8,708 nt of DNA from Lachnospiraceae bacterium. GTDB lineage: Bacteria > Bacillota_A > Clostridia > Lachnospirales > Lachnospiraceae. The stretch covers positions 1 through 8,708 of the forward strand of contig JAGACI010000007.1 of the NCBI GenBank assembly GCA_017614185.1. Reading direction: 5' to 3'. Positions 1-5,618 of the stretch are shown here, piece after piece (within the stretch, counting starts at the first letter, position 1; each line of letters begins with the position of its first letter). The translations under genes and the position numbers were made by a program. The notes below the pieces were generated by a model that was not told where the DNA came from, ran no database searches, and saw only the letters and a program-made list of their open reading frames with translations.

Positions 1-152
1 CGGCTTTAGAGTATCTGAAGAAATGTGACATGAGTGTCAAACTGGCTGCAATGGCCATTTTAAGCGGCAAAGACGTTGAGACGTCAAAGAGACTTCTCGA
101 TGAGAATGACGGCTATTTGAAGAGGGCATTGAGGGCAGCAGGCATAAATTAA
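1..152 (+). CDS. murQ: N-acetylmuramic acid 6-phosphate etherase, C-terminal fragment (partial, 5' end outside window)
   Basis: The reading frame starting at base 3 is open to a TAA at 150-152 and gives 49 residues beginning ALEYLKKCDMSVKLAAM and ending RALRAAGIN. MurQ proteins (about 300 residues) end in a small helical domain of this kind: a helix with the pattern 'VKxAAxxILxG', an acidic 'DVExxKxLLxxxxG' stretch, then '(F/Y)LRxAL'. The match and the adjoining MurK-type kinase together support the call. MurQ cleaves the D-lactyl ether of MurNAc-6-phosphate in the cytoplasm, giving GlcNAc-6-phosphate and D-lactate. The SIS catalytic domain lies outside the window, so the active site cannot be checked. 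The kinase starts 21 bases downstream on the same strand, which suggests one transcript. Confidence 0.8.
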   Translation, partial: ALEYLKKCDMSVKLAAMAILSGKDVETSKRLLDENDGYLKRALRAAGIN

Positions 153-173
153 AGGTGCAAACAGGGGGTAAAA

Positions 174-1106
174 ATGAGCAAGTATGTAATTGGTTTGGAC
201 GGCGGCGGTACAGGCTCGAAAGGAATCGTTGCAGATTTGTCGGGTCAGATTCTCGCAGAAATGAAGGGCGGTCCCATTAACTATGTCGGAGCCGACAAGA
301 AGCTTATCGATGAAAACATCACAAGCCTTATAAAGAAAGGACTTGATGGCAGAAGCGTTAAGGACTGCGCCGCAATCTGTATCGGAACTGCGGGAATAAG
401 CCGCGAGGATGTAAGAAGCAACCTTGAAGCTATAATTAAGAAGTTAGGGTTTACATGCCCTTACACCATAACAACGGATTCACATACGGCACATGCCGGA
501 GCACTTTCCGGAAGAGACGGAATAGTGGTTATCGCAGGAACCGGTGCAATCTGCCTTGGAATCAAAGATAAAGAGAGCATCAGAGTCGGCGGTTACGGCC
601 ATATAGTTGATGATGAGGGAAGCGCATACTACATCGGACGTCTCATATTAAGAGCTGTTGTAAGAGCAGAGGACGGACGTGATCCCAAGACTCTTTTACG
701 TGACCTTGTTTTTGAAAAACTTGGAATAAAACAGTTACCGGAATTAATCAGCTGGATATATTCGCCTGAGAGAATCAAGAAGGACATTGCTTCGCTGGCA
801 ACACTGGTTGAAGATGCAGCAATGAAAGGCGATAAGACTGCTTTTGAAATCGAGGAGAAAGCAGGAAAAGAGCTCGCAATCCTTTGCGAGCCCGCAATCA
901 AGTTTATGGGTAATAACTGTACGATTGCGGTTTCGGGAAGTGTACTTCAAAGGAATGAACGCATTCGCGACTACTTCAAGGAAGAGGTGGAAGCAAGGCA
1001 CCCTTGGGGATTTGGAACCGATGCCGGCATTTGCGTTATCGATGCGCAGTACGAGGCCGACTATGGTGCAATGCTTCTCGCACTCGATCTGGCAAGCCAA
1101 GCTTAA
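174..1106 (+). CDS. murK: BadF/BadG/BcrA/BcrD-type ATPase; probable N-acetylmuramic acid / N-acetylglucosamine kinase (MurK-like)
   Basis: This 310-residue protein has the ASKHA sugar-kinase layout of the NAGK/BadF group. Visible motifs are the phosphate-1 loop DGGGTGSK (9-16), TTDSHTAHAGAL (100-111) with D102 at the position of the catalytic Asp of human NAGK, the phosphate-2 loop IAGTGAICLG (120-129), the sugar-binding-type GGYGHIVDDEGSAYYIG (139-155), and an adenosine motif AVSGSVLQR (252-260). Length and motif order fit a complete enzyme. The ATG at 174 has an AGGGGG ribosome binding site at about 163-168. MurK of Clostridium acetobutylicum is known to phosphorylate both MurNAc and GlcNAc at O6. 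Position directly after murQ, with an RpiR-type regulator alongside, makes that substrate range the best inference. The sequence alone cannot exclude a GlcNAc-only kinase. A hairpin terminator follows. Confidence 0.8.
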   Translation: MSKYVIGLDGGGTGSKGIVADLSGQILAEMKGGPINYVGADKKLIDENITSLIKKGLDGRSVKDCAAICIGTAGISREDVRSNLEAIIKKLGFTCPYTITTDSHTAHAGALSGRDGIVVIAGTGAICLGIKDKESIRVGGYGHIVDDEGSAYYIGRLILRAVVRAEDGRDPKTLLRDLVFEKLGIKQLPELISWIYSPERIKKDIASLATLVEDAAMKGDKTAFEIEEKAGKELAILCEPAIKFMGNNCTIAVSGSVLQRNERIRDYFKEEVEARHPWGFGTDAGICVIDAQYEADYGAMLLALDLASQA

Positions 1107-1147
1107 AACAATGATCGTCAGCAATGACTTATTAATAAGCAAAAAAT

Positions 1148-1178
1148 AACCCGAGAAGTATATCTTCCCGGGTTTCTT
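1148..1178. terminator. Bidirectional intrinsic terminator between murK and the RpiR-type regulator
   Basis: An 11-base arm at 1148-1158 (AACCCGAGAAG) pairs across a TATAT loop with 1164-1174 (CTTCCCGGGTT). There is one imperfect position: A-C in plus-strand RNA, but a G-U wobble in minus-strand RNA. The plus direction is followed by TTCTTATT, and the minus direction reads into TATTTTTT (complement of 1141-1147). It lies between convergent genes, 41 bases after the kinase stop and 14 bases after the regulator stop, so it probably ends both transcripts. Confidence 0.85.
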
Positions 1179-1188
1179 ATTGGTCAAT

Positions 1189-2061
1189 CTATTTGGTCAT
1201 TGAGTGATCGCCACGGCATGCGAGATATGTATTCTCGAGGTAGCACTCGGTTCTGTCGTAGTCCTGATTTACGATAGCCGTAAAGAGGATGTCCGCCATT
1301 ACAAACTGTGCAAGACGGGAACTCATTGCGCCGCTTCTCTTGTCAGTCTGGGGAGAGTTGACAAAGAGGTTAACATCGGAATTGTTGGCTGCGATGTTTC
1401 CGCCGGGACGAGTGATTGCTATGATGTATGCGCCCTGCTTCTTTGCAAGATTAAGAATCTTTAAGGTGTCAGGGGTTTCACCTGAGTAGGAGATAAATAT
1501 CGCTACATCATTGGGTGTAAGGTTGGCAGCGATTGTAAGGCTTACGTGGTAGTCTGCGTTATAGAGCGCAGGATATCTGATACGTAAGAACTTGGCGTAC
1601 AGATCGCTTGCAACGATGCTCGATGCATTTATTCCAAAGATTGCGATTCTGCCTGCAACCTTTATCTTCTTAACTGCCTTCTCGAGAGCCTTCTCATCGA
1701 AAAGCTTTAATGTATCTTCGATAGCTCTTATTGAGCAGCCGCATACGTTGTTGGCAACACTTGTAAGGTTCTCGTGACTCTTGATATCGATAAACTGATA
1801 TTCGGTAGCGGGAGAACTCTCAGTTGCAGAAGACTTAATCTCTTTGAAGAGAGTGGTCTTAAGGTCCTTAAGTCCTTCGAAACCGATGGCCTTACAAAGT
1901 CTGACCCAGGCACCCTGGCTGGTACCTGAACGCTCTGCCAAAACCGCCAAAGGGTATCTGAATACGTGATCAATGTTACGCATAAGGTAATCAGCTGCAA
2001 GCTTTTCGGTCTTGCTGAGCTGTGGATACATGTTCTGAATTAATATTTCAACAGTGGTCAT
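1189..2061 (-). CDS. RpiR/MurR-family transcriptional regulator (HTH-SIS)
   Basis: The protein has 290 residues from the chosen ATG. Residues 1-75 form an RpiR-type N-terminal HTH (PQLSKTEKLAADYLM, then LAERSGTSQGAWVRLCKAIGFEGLKDLK). Residues 115-265 form a SIS phosphosugar-binding domain (IAIFGINASS at 139-148; FISYSGETPDTLKILNLAKK at 189-208, with the typical S-x-S-G-E-T loop). Family members bind DNA as dimers and respond to phosphosugars; MurR of E. coli answers to MurNAc-6-phosphate. Convergence on murQ-murK suggests the same ligand here, but this is inference. The ATG at 2061 is preferred because AGGGGG (complement of 2068-2073) sits 6 bases upstream. The in-frame ATG at 2112 lies upstream of the predicted -10 and would not be transcribed from that promoter. 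The recognition helix reads SQGAWVR, where family members often have a SEATVVR-like sequence. It could control murQK, itself, the divergent operon, or all three. Confidence 0.9.
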   Translation of the reverse strand: MTTVEILIQNMYPQLSKTEKLAADYLMRNIDHVFRYPLAVLAERSGTSQGAWVRLCKAIGFEGLKDLKTTLFKEIKSSATESSPATEYQFIDIKSHENLTSVANNVCGCSIRAIEDTLKLFDEKALEKAVKKIKVAGRIAIFGINASSIVASDLYAKFLRIRYPALYNADYHVSLTIAANLTPNDVAIFISYSGETPDTLKILNLAKKQGAYIIAITRPGGNIAANNSDVNLFVNSPQTDKRSGAMSSRLAQFVMADILFTAIVNQDYDRTECYLENTYLACRGDHSMTK

Positions 2062-2067
2062 ATCGTT

Positions 2068-2073
2068 CCCCCT
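2068..2073 (-). promoter_or_regulatory. Ribosome binding site fixing the regulator start
   Basis: The complement reads AGGGGG, 6 bases before the ATG at 2061-2059. It decides for this start over the upstream in-frame ATG at 2112. The kinase gene uses the same AGGGGG core. Confidence 0.8.
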
Positions 2074-2089
2074 ACAAGTTTCATTTCTA

Positions 2090-2140
2090 AAAAAAGTATA
2101 AAAAAAATGCACGTATAAATCAAGAATTTTATACTTTTTT
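2090..2140. repeat. Perfect 14-base inverted repeat in the divergent control region; candidate operator
   Basis: The left arm at 2090-2103 is AAAAAAGTATAAAA and the right arm at 2127-2140 is its exact reverse complement TTTTATACTTTTTT. They are separated by 23 bases, with about 37 bases between arm centres (roughly 3.5 helical turns). The left arm covers the regulator's -10. The right arm ends just before a TTGACT hexamer of the plus-strand promoter. A symmetric element between divergent promoters beside a dimeric regulator gene is typical of an operator. The arms are very AT-rich, so chance or DNA curvature is a real alternative. Confidence 0.45.
2095..2123 (-). promoter_or_regulatory. Promoter of the RpiR-type regulator (sigma-A type)
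   Basis: On the minus strand, TTGATT (complement of 2118-2123) and TATACT (complement of 2095-2100) are separated by exactly 17 bases. Both hexamers are close to the vegetative consensus. Transcription would begin near 2088, giving a leader of about 27 bases that contains the AGGGGG site. The -10 lies inside the left arm of the inverted repeat 2090-2103/2127-2140, so a protein bound there would block this promoter. Confidence 0.65.
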
Positions 2141-2142
2141 AA

Positions 2143-2176
2143 TTGACTTTCGACTTAAAAAAGAAAAGAATATACT
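2143..2176 (+). promoter_or_regulatory. Candidate promoter of the lipoprotein-HAD-ABC operon
   Basis: Two arrangements are possible. TTGACT (2143-2148) lies 17 bases before AAGAAT (2166-2171). Alternatively the better -10, TATACT (2171-2176), pairs with a weak -35 such as TCGACT (2150-2155) at a short 15-base spacing. Either would start transcription around 2178-2183, just before the lipoprotein gene. The imperfect fit suggests a weak or activator-dependent promoter. No other promoter was seen in the short gaps downstream, so it probably serves all four genes. Confidence 0.45.
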
Positions 2177-2193
2177 AAGATGCTTTAATTGAA

Positions 2194-2198
2194 TGGAG
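2194..2198 (+). promoter_or_regulatory. Ribosome binding site pointing to a GTG start at 2205
   Basis: TGGAG at 2194-2198 lies 6 bases before the in-frame GTG at 2205. The upstream in-frame ATG at 2193 overlaps this site and has no Shine-Dalgarno sequence of its own, which argues that GTG is the true start. Confidence 0.6.
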
Positions 2199-2204
2199 AA
2201 TTAT

Positions 2205-2972
2205 GTGAAAAAAATAATCGGAGCAGTTATCGTCATCGCTCTAATCGGTGGATACTTTGTGGGATGCGATTTAAACGATAGCGATGAGATAGTAGAAAAC
2301 AGCAAGGATGTACTTGAGTCCGGGAAGGAATTCCTGGAGAATACGGTATATGACATCAGTGGCGAATCTGTTTTTGATGACAGATTTGAAATCCTTTCGG
2401 GAGACATTGAAAAGCGCCAAATCGCGGCAAATAATGTTAATGACATACGTGTCATAAGTGGCGGCTGTGCCTTTACAATAGCTACATCTGATGATGAGAA
2501 TTATTATATAGAAGGCGAAAGTGTAGAGAAGCTTCAGGCTTATGAAGAATCAGGCAGGCTTATCGTGCATGCCATCAAGAACTCTAACCTTGCGTATAAT
2601 ATGAAGGTTACCCTGTATATCCCGGGCGGTAAGACATTTAATAAGGCAGAGATTGACCTTGGTGCCGGCTTTGTGGAGATTAACTCTCTTTTGGCCAATG
2701 ATATATCTCTCTCTGCAGGAGCAGGCTCCATAGACGGAAGTGTTCTCCCGAATTCTTCCATGAGCCTTAACTGTGATATGGGCAATATATCTGTAACTTT
2801 GGGAACGAATAAAGAAGCATACGATTACCTTGTTTCGGTAACCGCTGGCATTGCTTCGATAGGTGATGAAGACTTTACGGGAGTAAGCCGTAAGCTTATT
2901 GATAACGGCGCAGGCCGACGCATTGAGGTCGATGTCGCCATGGGCAATATCACCTTAGATTTTACTGAGTAA
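2205..2972 (+). CDS. Surface lipoprotein with DUF4097-like beta-repeat domain
   Basis: From the GTG at 2205 the product has 255 residues. It begins MKK followed by a hydrophobic segment and the lipobox-like FVGC (18-21), with Cys21 as the probable lipidated residue. Phe at -3 is a less usual lipobox residue, so an uncleaved membrane anchor is possible. After an acidic linker (22-70), the C-terminal half shows repeated short beta strands with glycine turns: EIDLGAGFVEI (149-159), ISLSAGAGSIDG (167-178), MSLNCDMGNISVTL (186-199), VSVTAGIASIG (210-220) and VDVAMGNITLDF (242-253). This pattern is typical of DUF4097/adhesin-like solenoids; to my knowledge LiaG of the Bacillus envelope-stress operon is of this type. 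It is the first gene of an operon with a phosphatase and an ABC exporter. The ATG at 2193 would add four residues. The biochemical role is unknown; accessory or envelope-sensing function is inference. Confidence 0.75.
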   Translation: MKKIIGAVIVIALIGGYFVGCDLNDSDEIVENSKDVLESGKEFLENTVYDISGESVFDDRFEILSGDIEKRQIAANNVNDIRVISGGCAFTIATSDDENYYIEGESVEKLQAYEESGRLIVHAIKNSNLAYNMKVTLYIPGGKTFNKAEIDLGAGFVEINSLLANDISLSAGAGSIDGSVLPNSSMSLNCDMGNISVTLGTNKEAYDYLVSVTAGIASIGDEDFTGVSRKLIDNGAGRRIEVDVAMGNITLDFTE

Positions 2973-3011
2973 TCCGGCTTTCTTAGAACAGGTTATTTAT
3001 TTGGAGAGACA

Positions 3012-3848
3012 ATGATTAAAGACTATTTTGGCAAAAATGCAGATGAACTGTTAAAAAAGAAGCTTTTCCTTTTCGACATGGATGGCACGATTTACGAGGA
3101 AGACCGCATATTTGATGGCACAATCGATTTGCTTAACCTCATAAAAGACAGGGGAGGCAAATCCATTTTTATTACCAATAATTCCTCTAAATCAGTTGTC
3201 GACTATATCAAAAAAGTAAGACGCATGGGCATCGATGCCTCTGAGGAAGATTTCTTTACTTCGGCGCAGGCAACAGCGCTCTTTTTCCAGAAGAAATACA
3301 AAAAAGATCTGATATACTGCCAGGGAACAAGGTCTCTTATCACCGAGCTTAAGAGCAAGGGATTAAATGTAACGGAAGACATTGAGCCTGACATAAAGGT
3401 GGTTCTTACAGGGTTTGATACCGAGCTTAACTTTGATAAGCTTCGCAAAACCTGTGAGATTTTAACTAAGATGGATGTTGATTATTATGCCACAAACCCC
3501 GATCTGGTGTGCCCCGTAAGCTTCGGCTTCGTTCCGGATAATGGTTCTGTGGCTGTAATGATAAGAAATGCCACGGGCAAATATCCTGTATTTATAGGTA
3601 AGCCCGAGACCATGATGGTCGATATCGTCTGCGAGAAGGAAGGAGTTTCCAAGGACGAGGCCGTCATTATAGGTGACAGACTGTACACTGACATTCAAAC
3701 CGGAATCAACGCGGGAATGAGTAATATCTGCGTTCTTACCGGCGAAGCGACTCTTAAGGATATTGAGGAGGGCGACATCAAGCCCATGTACGTCTTTGAG
3801 AGTGTCAGGGTAATACACGATCTGATTGCCGGAGAGGCCGGCAACTAG
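3012..3848 (+). CDS. HAD-superfamily subfamily IIA hydrolase (NagD/AraL-like phosphatase)
   Basis: The product has 278 residues, a normal length for the family. HAD motif I is LFDMDGT (20-26), with D22 the nucleophile and D24 the acid/base. Motif II is FITNNSS (53-59). Motif III is K197 in IGKPETM. Motif IV is IGDRLYTDIQTGINAGM (220-236), with D222 and D227 for Mg2+. Between II and III lies a C2-type cap with the family signature ATNPDLVCP (160-168) and a PDNGS loop (175-179). These enzymes dephosphorylate small cytoplasmic phosphate esters such as nucleotides, sugar phosphates or glycolytic side products; the substrate cannot be told from sequence. The ATG at 3012 has a GGAGAG site at 3003-3008. 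It lies 39 bases after the lipoprotein stop and 18 bases before the first ABC gene, so it is probably co-transcribed. Confidence 0.88.
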   Translation: MIKDYFGKNADELLKKKLFLFDMDGTIYEEDRIFDGTIDLLNLIKDRGGKSIFITNNSSKSVVDYIKKVRRMGIDASEEDFFTSAQATALFFQKKYKKDLIYCQGTRSLITELKSKGLNVTEDIEPDIKVVLTGFDTELNFDKLRKTCEILTKMDVDYYATNPDLVCPVSFGFVPDNGSVAVMIRNATGKYPVFIGKPETMMVDIVCEKEGVSKDEAVIIGDRLYTDIQTGINAGMSNICVLTGEATLKDIEEGDIKPMYVFESVRVIHDLIAGEAGN

Positions 3849-3866
3849 TTTTCAGGAGTCAGTAAA

Positions 3867-5618
3867 ATGGAGAAAAAACAAAGGATAAGTTATTGGAAGT
3901 ACATAAAACCCCATTTGATTTACTTCATTCTCGGTCCCATCTTTATGATAATGGAGATTCTCGGTGAGGTAGTGCTTCCTGCATGGATGGCGAACATCAT
4001 TAACATCGGCGCAGCGAATCACGATATTCCTTATATCTGGCACACCGGCGTAAACATGGTGATATTCGCTTTCATTATGATGTTTGGCGGAATCGGCGGA
4101 GCCTGGTTTGCGGTTAACGCATCGTTACACTTTGGCGAAGACTTGAGGAAGGATATTTTTGGCAAAATCCAGACCTTCTCTTTTGCAAACCTGGATAAAT
4201 ATTCCACAGGTTCCCTGGTTACAAGGCTTACCAACGACATTACCCAGATCCAGAACATGATTACCATGCTTCTTAGGATGATGCTTAGAGCTCCGGGTAT
4301 GATGATTGGTGCCATCATTATGTCATTTACCATAAACAGAAGGCTTGCCATGATTCTTCTTGTGGTAATGCCCGTGCTTATGATGGGAATTCTTATTCTT
4401 ATCAAAGTGGGATTTCCCAGATTCATGAAGCTTCAGGAGAAAGTGGATGCTCTTAACAATAACGTAAGAGAGAATCTTACAAACGTAAGGGTTATCAAGT
4501 CATTTGTCCGTGAAAAAGATGAGAATAAGAAGTTTGCGGCAGCCAATGAGGATCTGGCCAACACCGGAATAAGCGCACTTAGAATCCTTGTTATCACATG
4601 GCCTTTCTTCTCGCTCGTTATGGATGCAACCGTGCTTTTGGTTGTATGGCTTGGCGGACAGCAGATTATCGCAGGAGAGATGGAAGTGGGAAGCCTTACA
4701 GCGTTTATTTCCTACATTTTCCAGGTGCTCTTCTCCCTTATGATGCTTGCTATGATTCTTCTTCAGGTTCCGAGAGCATCAGCTTCATCAAAGCGTATTA
4801 AGGAAGTCCTCGGTACAGACGTTGACCTTAACGATATTTACGCAGAGCATAAGGATGCTATCGTTGAAAAGGGCGGCATCACCTTTAAGGATGTAAGCTT
4901 CAGATATTATAAGGACAGCCCGGAGTCGGTTCTTGCACATATTGATTTGGATATTAAACCCGGCGAGACGCTTGGAATAATCGGCCCCACAGGCTGTGGT
5001 AAAACCACTCTTGTCTCTCTGATTCCAAGACTTTATGACGTGGATGAGGGTCAGGTTCTTGTAGACGGAATAGACGTAAGAGATTACAGCTTAAAGAATC
5101 TTCGTGAAGGTGTTGGCATGGTTCTTCAAAAGAATGTCCTCTTCTCAGGAACCATCGCGGAGAACCTGAAATGGGGCGATCCCGAAGCTGACATGAGTGT
5201 CATTGAGGAGTTTGCAGACAAGGCTCAGGCAGATGCCTTTGTAAAAGAGTTTACCGACGGATACGAAACCATCTTAGGACAGGGCGGTGTAAACGTGTCC
5301 GGTGGACAGAAGCAGCGACTTTGTATTGCAAGAGCACTTCTCAAAAAACCCAAGATTTTAATCCTTGATGACTCTACAAGTGCGGTTGATACAGCAACTG
5401 AGAGAAAGATAAGAGAGGCTTTCAACACAACGCTTCAGGATACAACGACAATAATAATAGCTCAAAGAATAACATCTGTTATGGATGCCGATAAGATAGT
5501 GGTTATGGAAGACGGTGTTATTACCGGTGTCGGAACACACGCCGAACTCCTTAAGAGCAATGTTCTCTATCAGGAAATCTATGATTCCCAGATGGAAAAT
5601 GCAAAGGAGGTGGGCTAA
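3867..5618 (+). CDS. ABC exporter half-transporter with degenerate catalytic ATP site (heterodimer subunit 1)
   Basis: This 583-residue protein fuses an exporter membrane domain (about six helices near 17-37, 57-84, 133-156, 158-180, 240-268 and 277-300) to an ATPase domain (about 335-580). ATPase motifs are Walker A GPTGCGKT (373-380), Q-loop Q421, an intact signature VSGGQ (477-481), Walker B ILILD (497-501) and D-loop SAVD (505-508). Two catalytic positions deviate: the usual Glu after Walker B is Asp (D502), and the switch-loop His is Gln (Q533 in IAQRI). These changes mark the degenerate-site subunit of heterodimeric exporters such as TM287/288 and BmrCD. An AGGAG site (3854-3858) precedes the ATG. 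The second subunit starts directly after the stop codon, as expected for equal synthesis. Substrates of such pumps range over drugs, lipids and peptides; none can be named here. Confidence 0.92.
   Translation: MEKKQRISYWKYIKPHLIYFILGPIFMIMEILGEVVLPAWMANIINIGAANHDIPYIWHTGVNMVIFAFIMMFGGIGGAWFAVNASLHFGEDLRKDIFGKIQTFSFANLDKYSTGSLVTRLTNDITQIQNMITMLLRMMLRAPGMMIGAIIMSFTINRRLAMILLVVMPVLMMGILILIKVGFPRFMKLQEKVDALNNNVRENLTNVRVIKSFVREKDENKKFAAANEDLANTGISALRILVITWPFFSLVMDATVLLVVWLGGQQIIAGEMEVGSLTAFISYIFQVLFSLMMLAMILLQVPRASASSKRIKEVLGTDVDLNDIYAEHKDAIVEKGGITFKDVSFRYYKDSPESVLAHIDLDIKPGETLGIIGPTGCGKTTLVSLIPRLYDVDEGQVLVDGIDVRDYSLKNLREGVGMVLQKNVLFSGTIAENLKWGDPEADMSVIEEFADKAQADAFVKEFTDGYETILGQGGVNVSGGQKQRLCIARALLKKPKILILDDSTSAVDTATERKIREAFNTTLQDTTTIIIAQRITSVMDADKIVVMEDGVITGVGTHAELLKSNVLYQEIYDSQMENAKEVG

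Noticed and set aside
1128..1139. A perfect 12-base palindrome CTTATTAATAAG between the kinase stop and the terminator.
   Set aside because: It is short, purely AT in the core and lies downstream of both genes, so an operator role is unlikely. It is probably chance in AT-rich spacer.
744..1187. A 147-codon minus-strand open frame opposite the kinase gene and running through the terminator.
   Set aside because: It is antisense to a gene with clear kinase motifs, reads through a strong hairpin and resembles no family I know.
2062..2112. An N-terminal extension of the regulator from the ATG at 2112.
   Set aside because: That ATG is upstream of the predicted -10 (2095-2100) and lacks a ribosome binding site. 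The ATG at 2061 has one at ideal spacing and starts exactly at the usual RpiR N-terminus.
2130..2135. A plus-strand TATACT in the right arm of the inverted repeat, as a second -10 for the lipoprotein operon.
   Set aside because: At 16-18 base spacing the upstream sequence (around 2106-2113) has no resemblance to a -35 hexamer, so the more downstream promoter is preferred.
3462..3818. A 118-codon minus-strand open frame inside the HAD phosphatase gene.
   Set aside because: It is fully antisense to a gene with all four HAD motifs, has no start signals and shows no recognisable domain.
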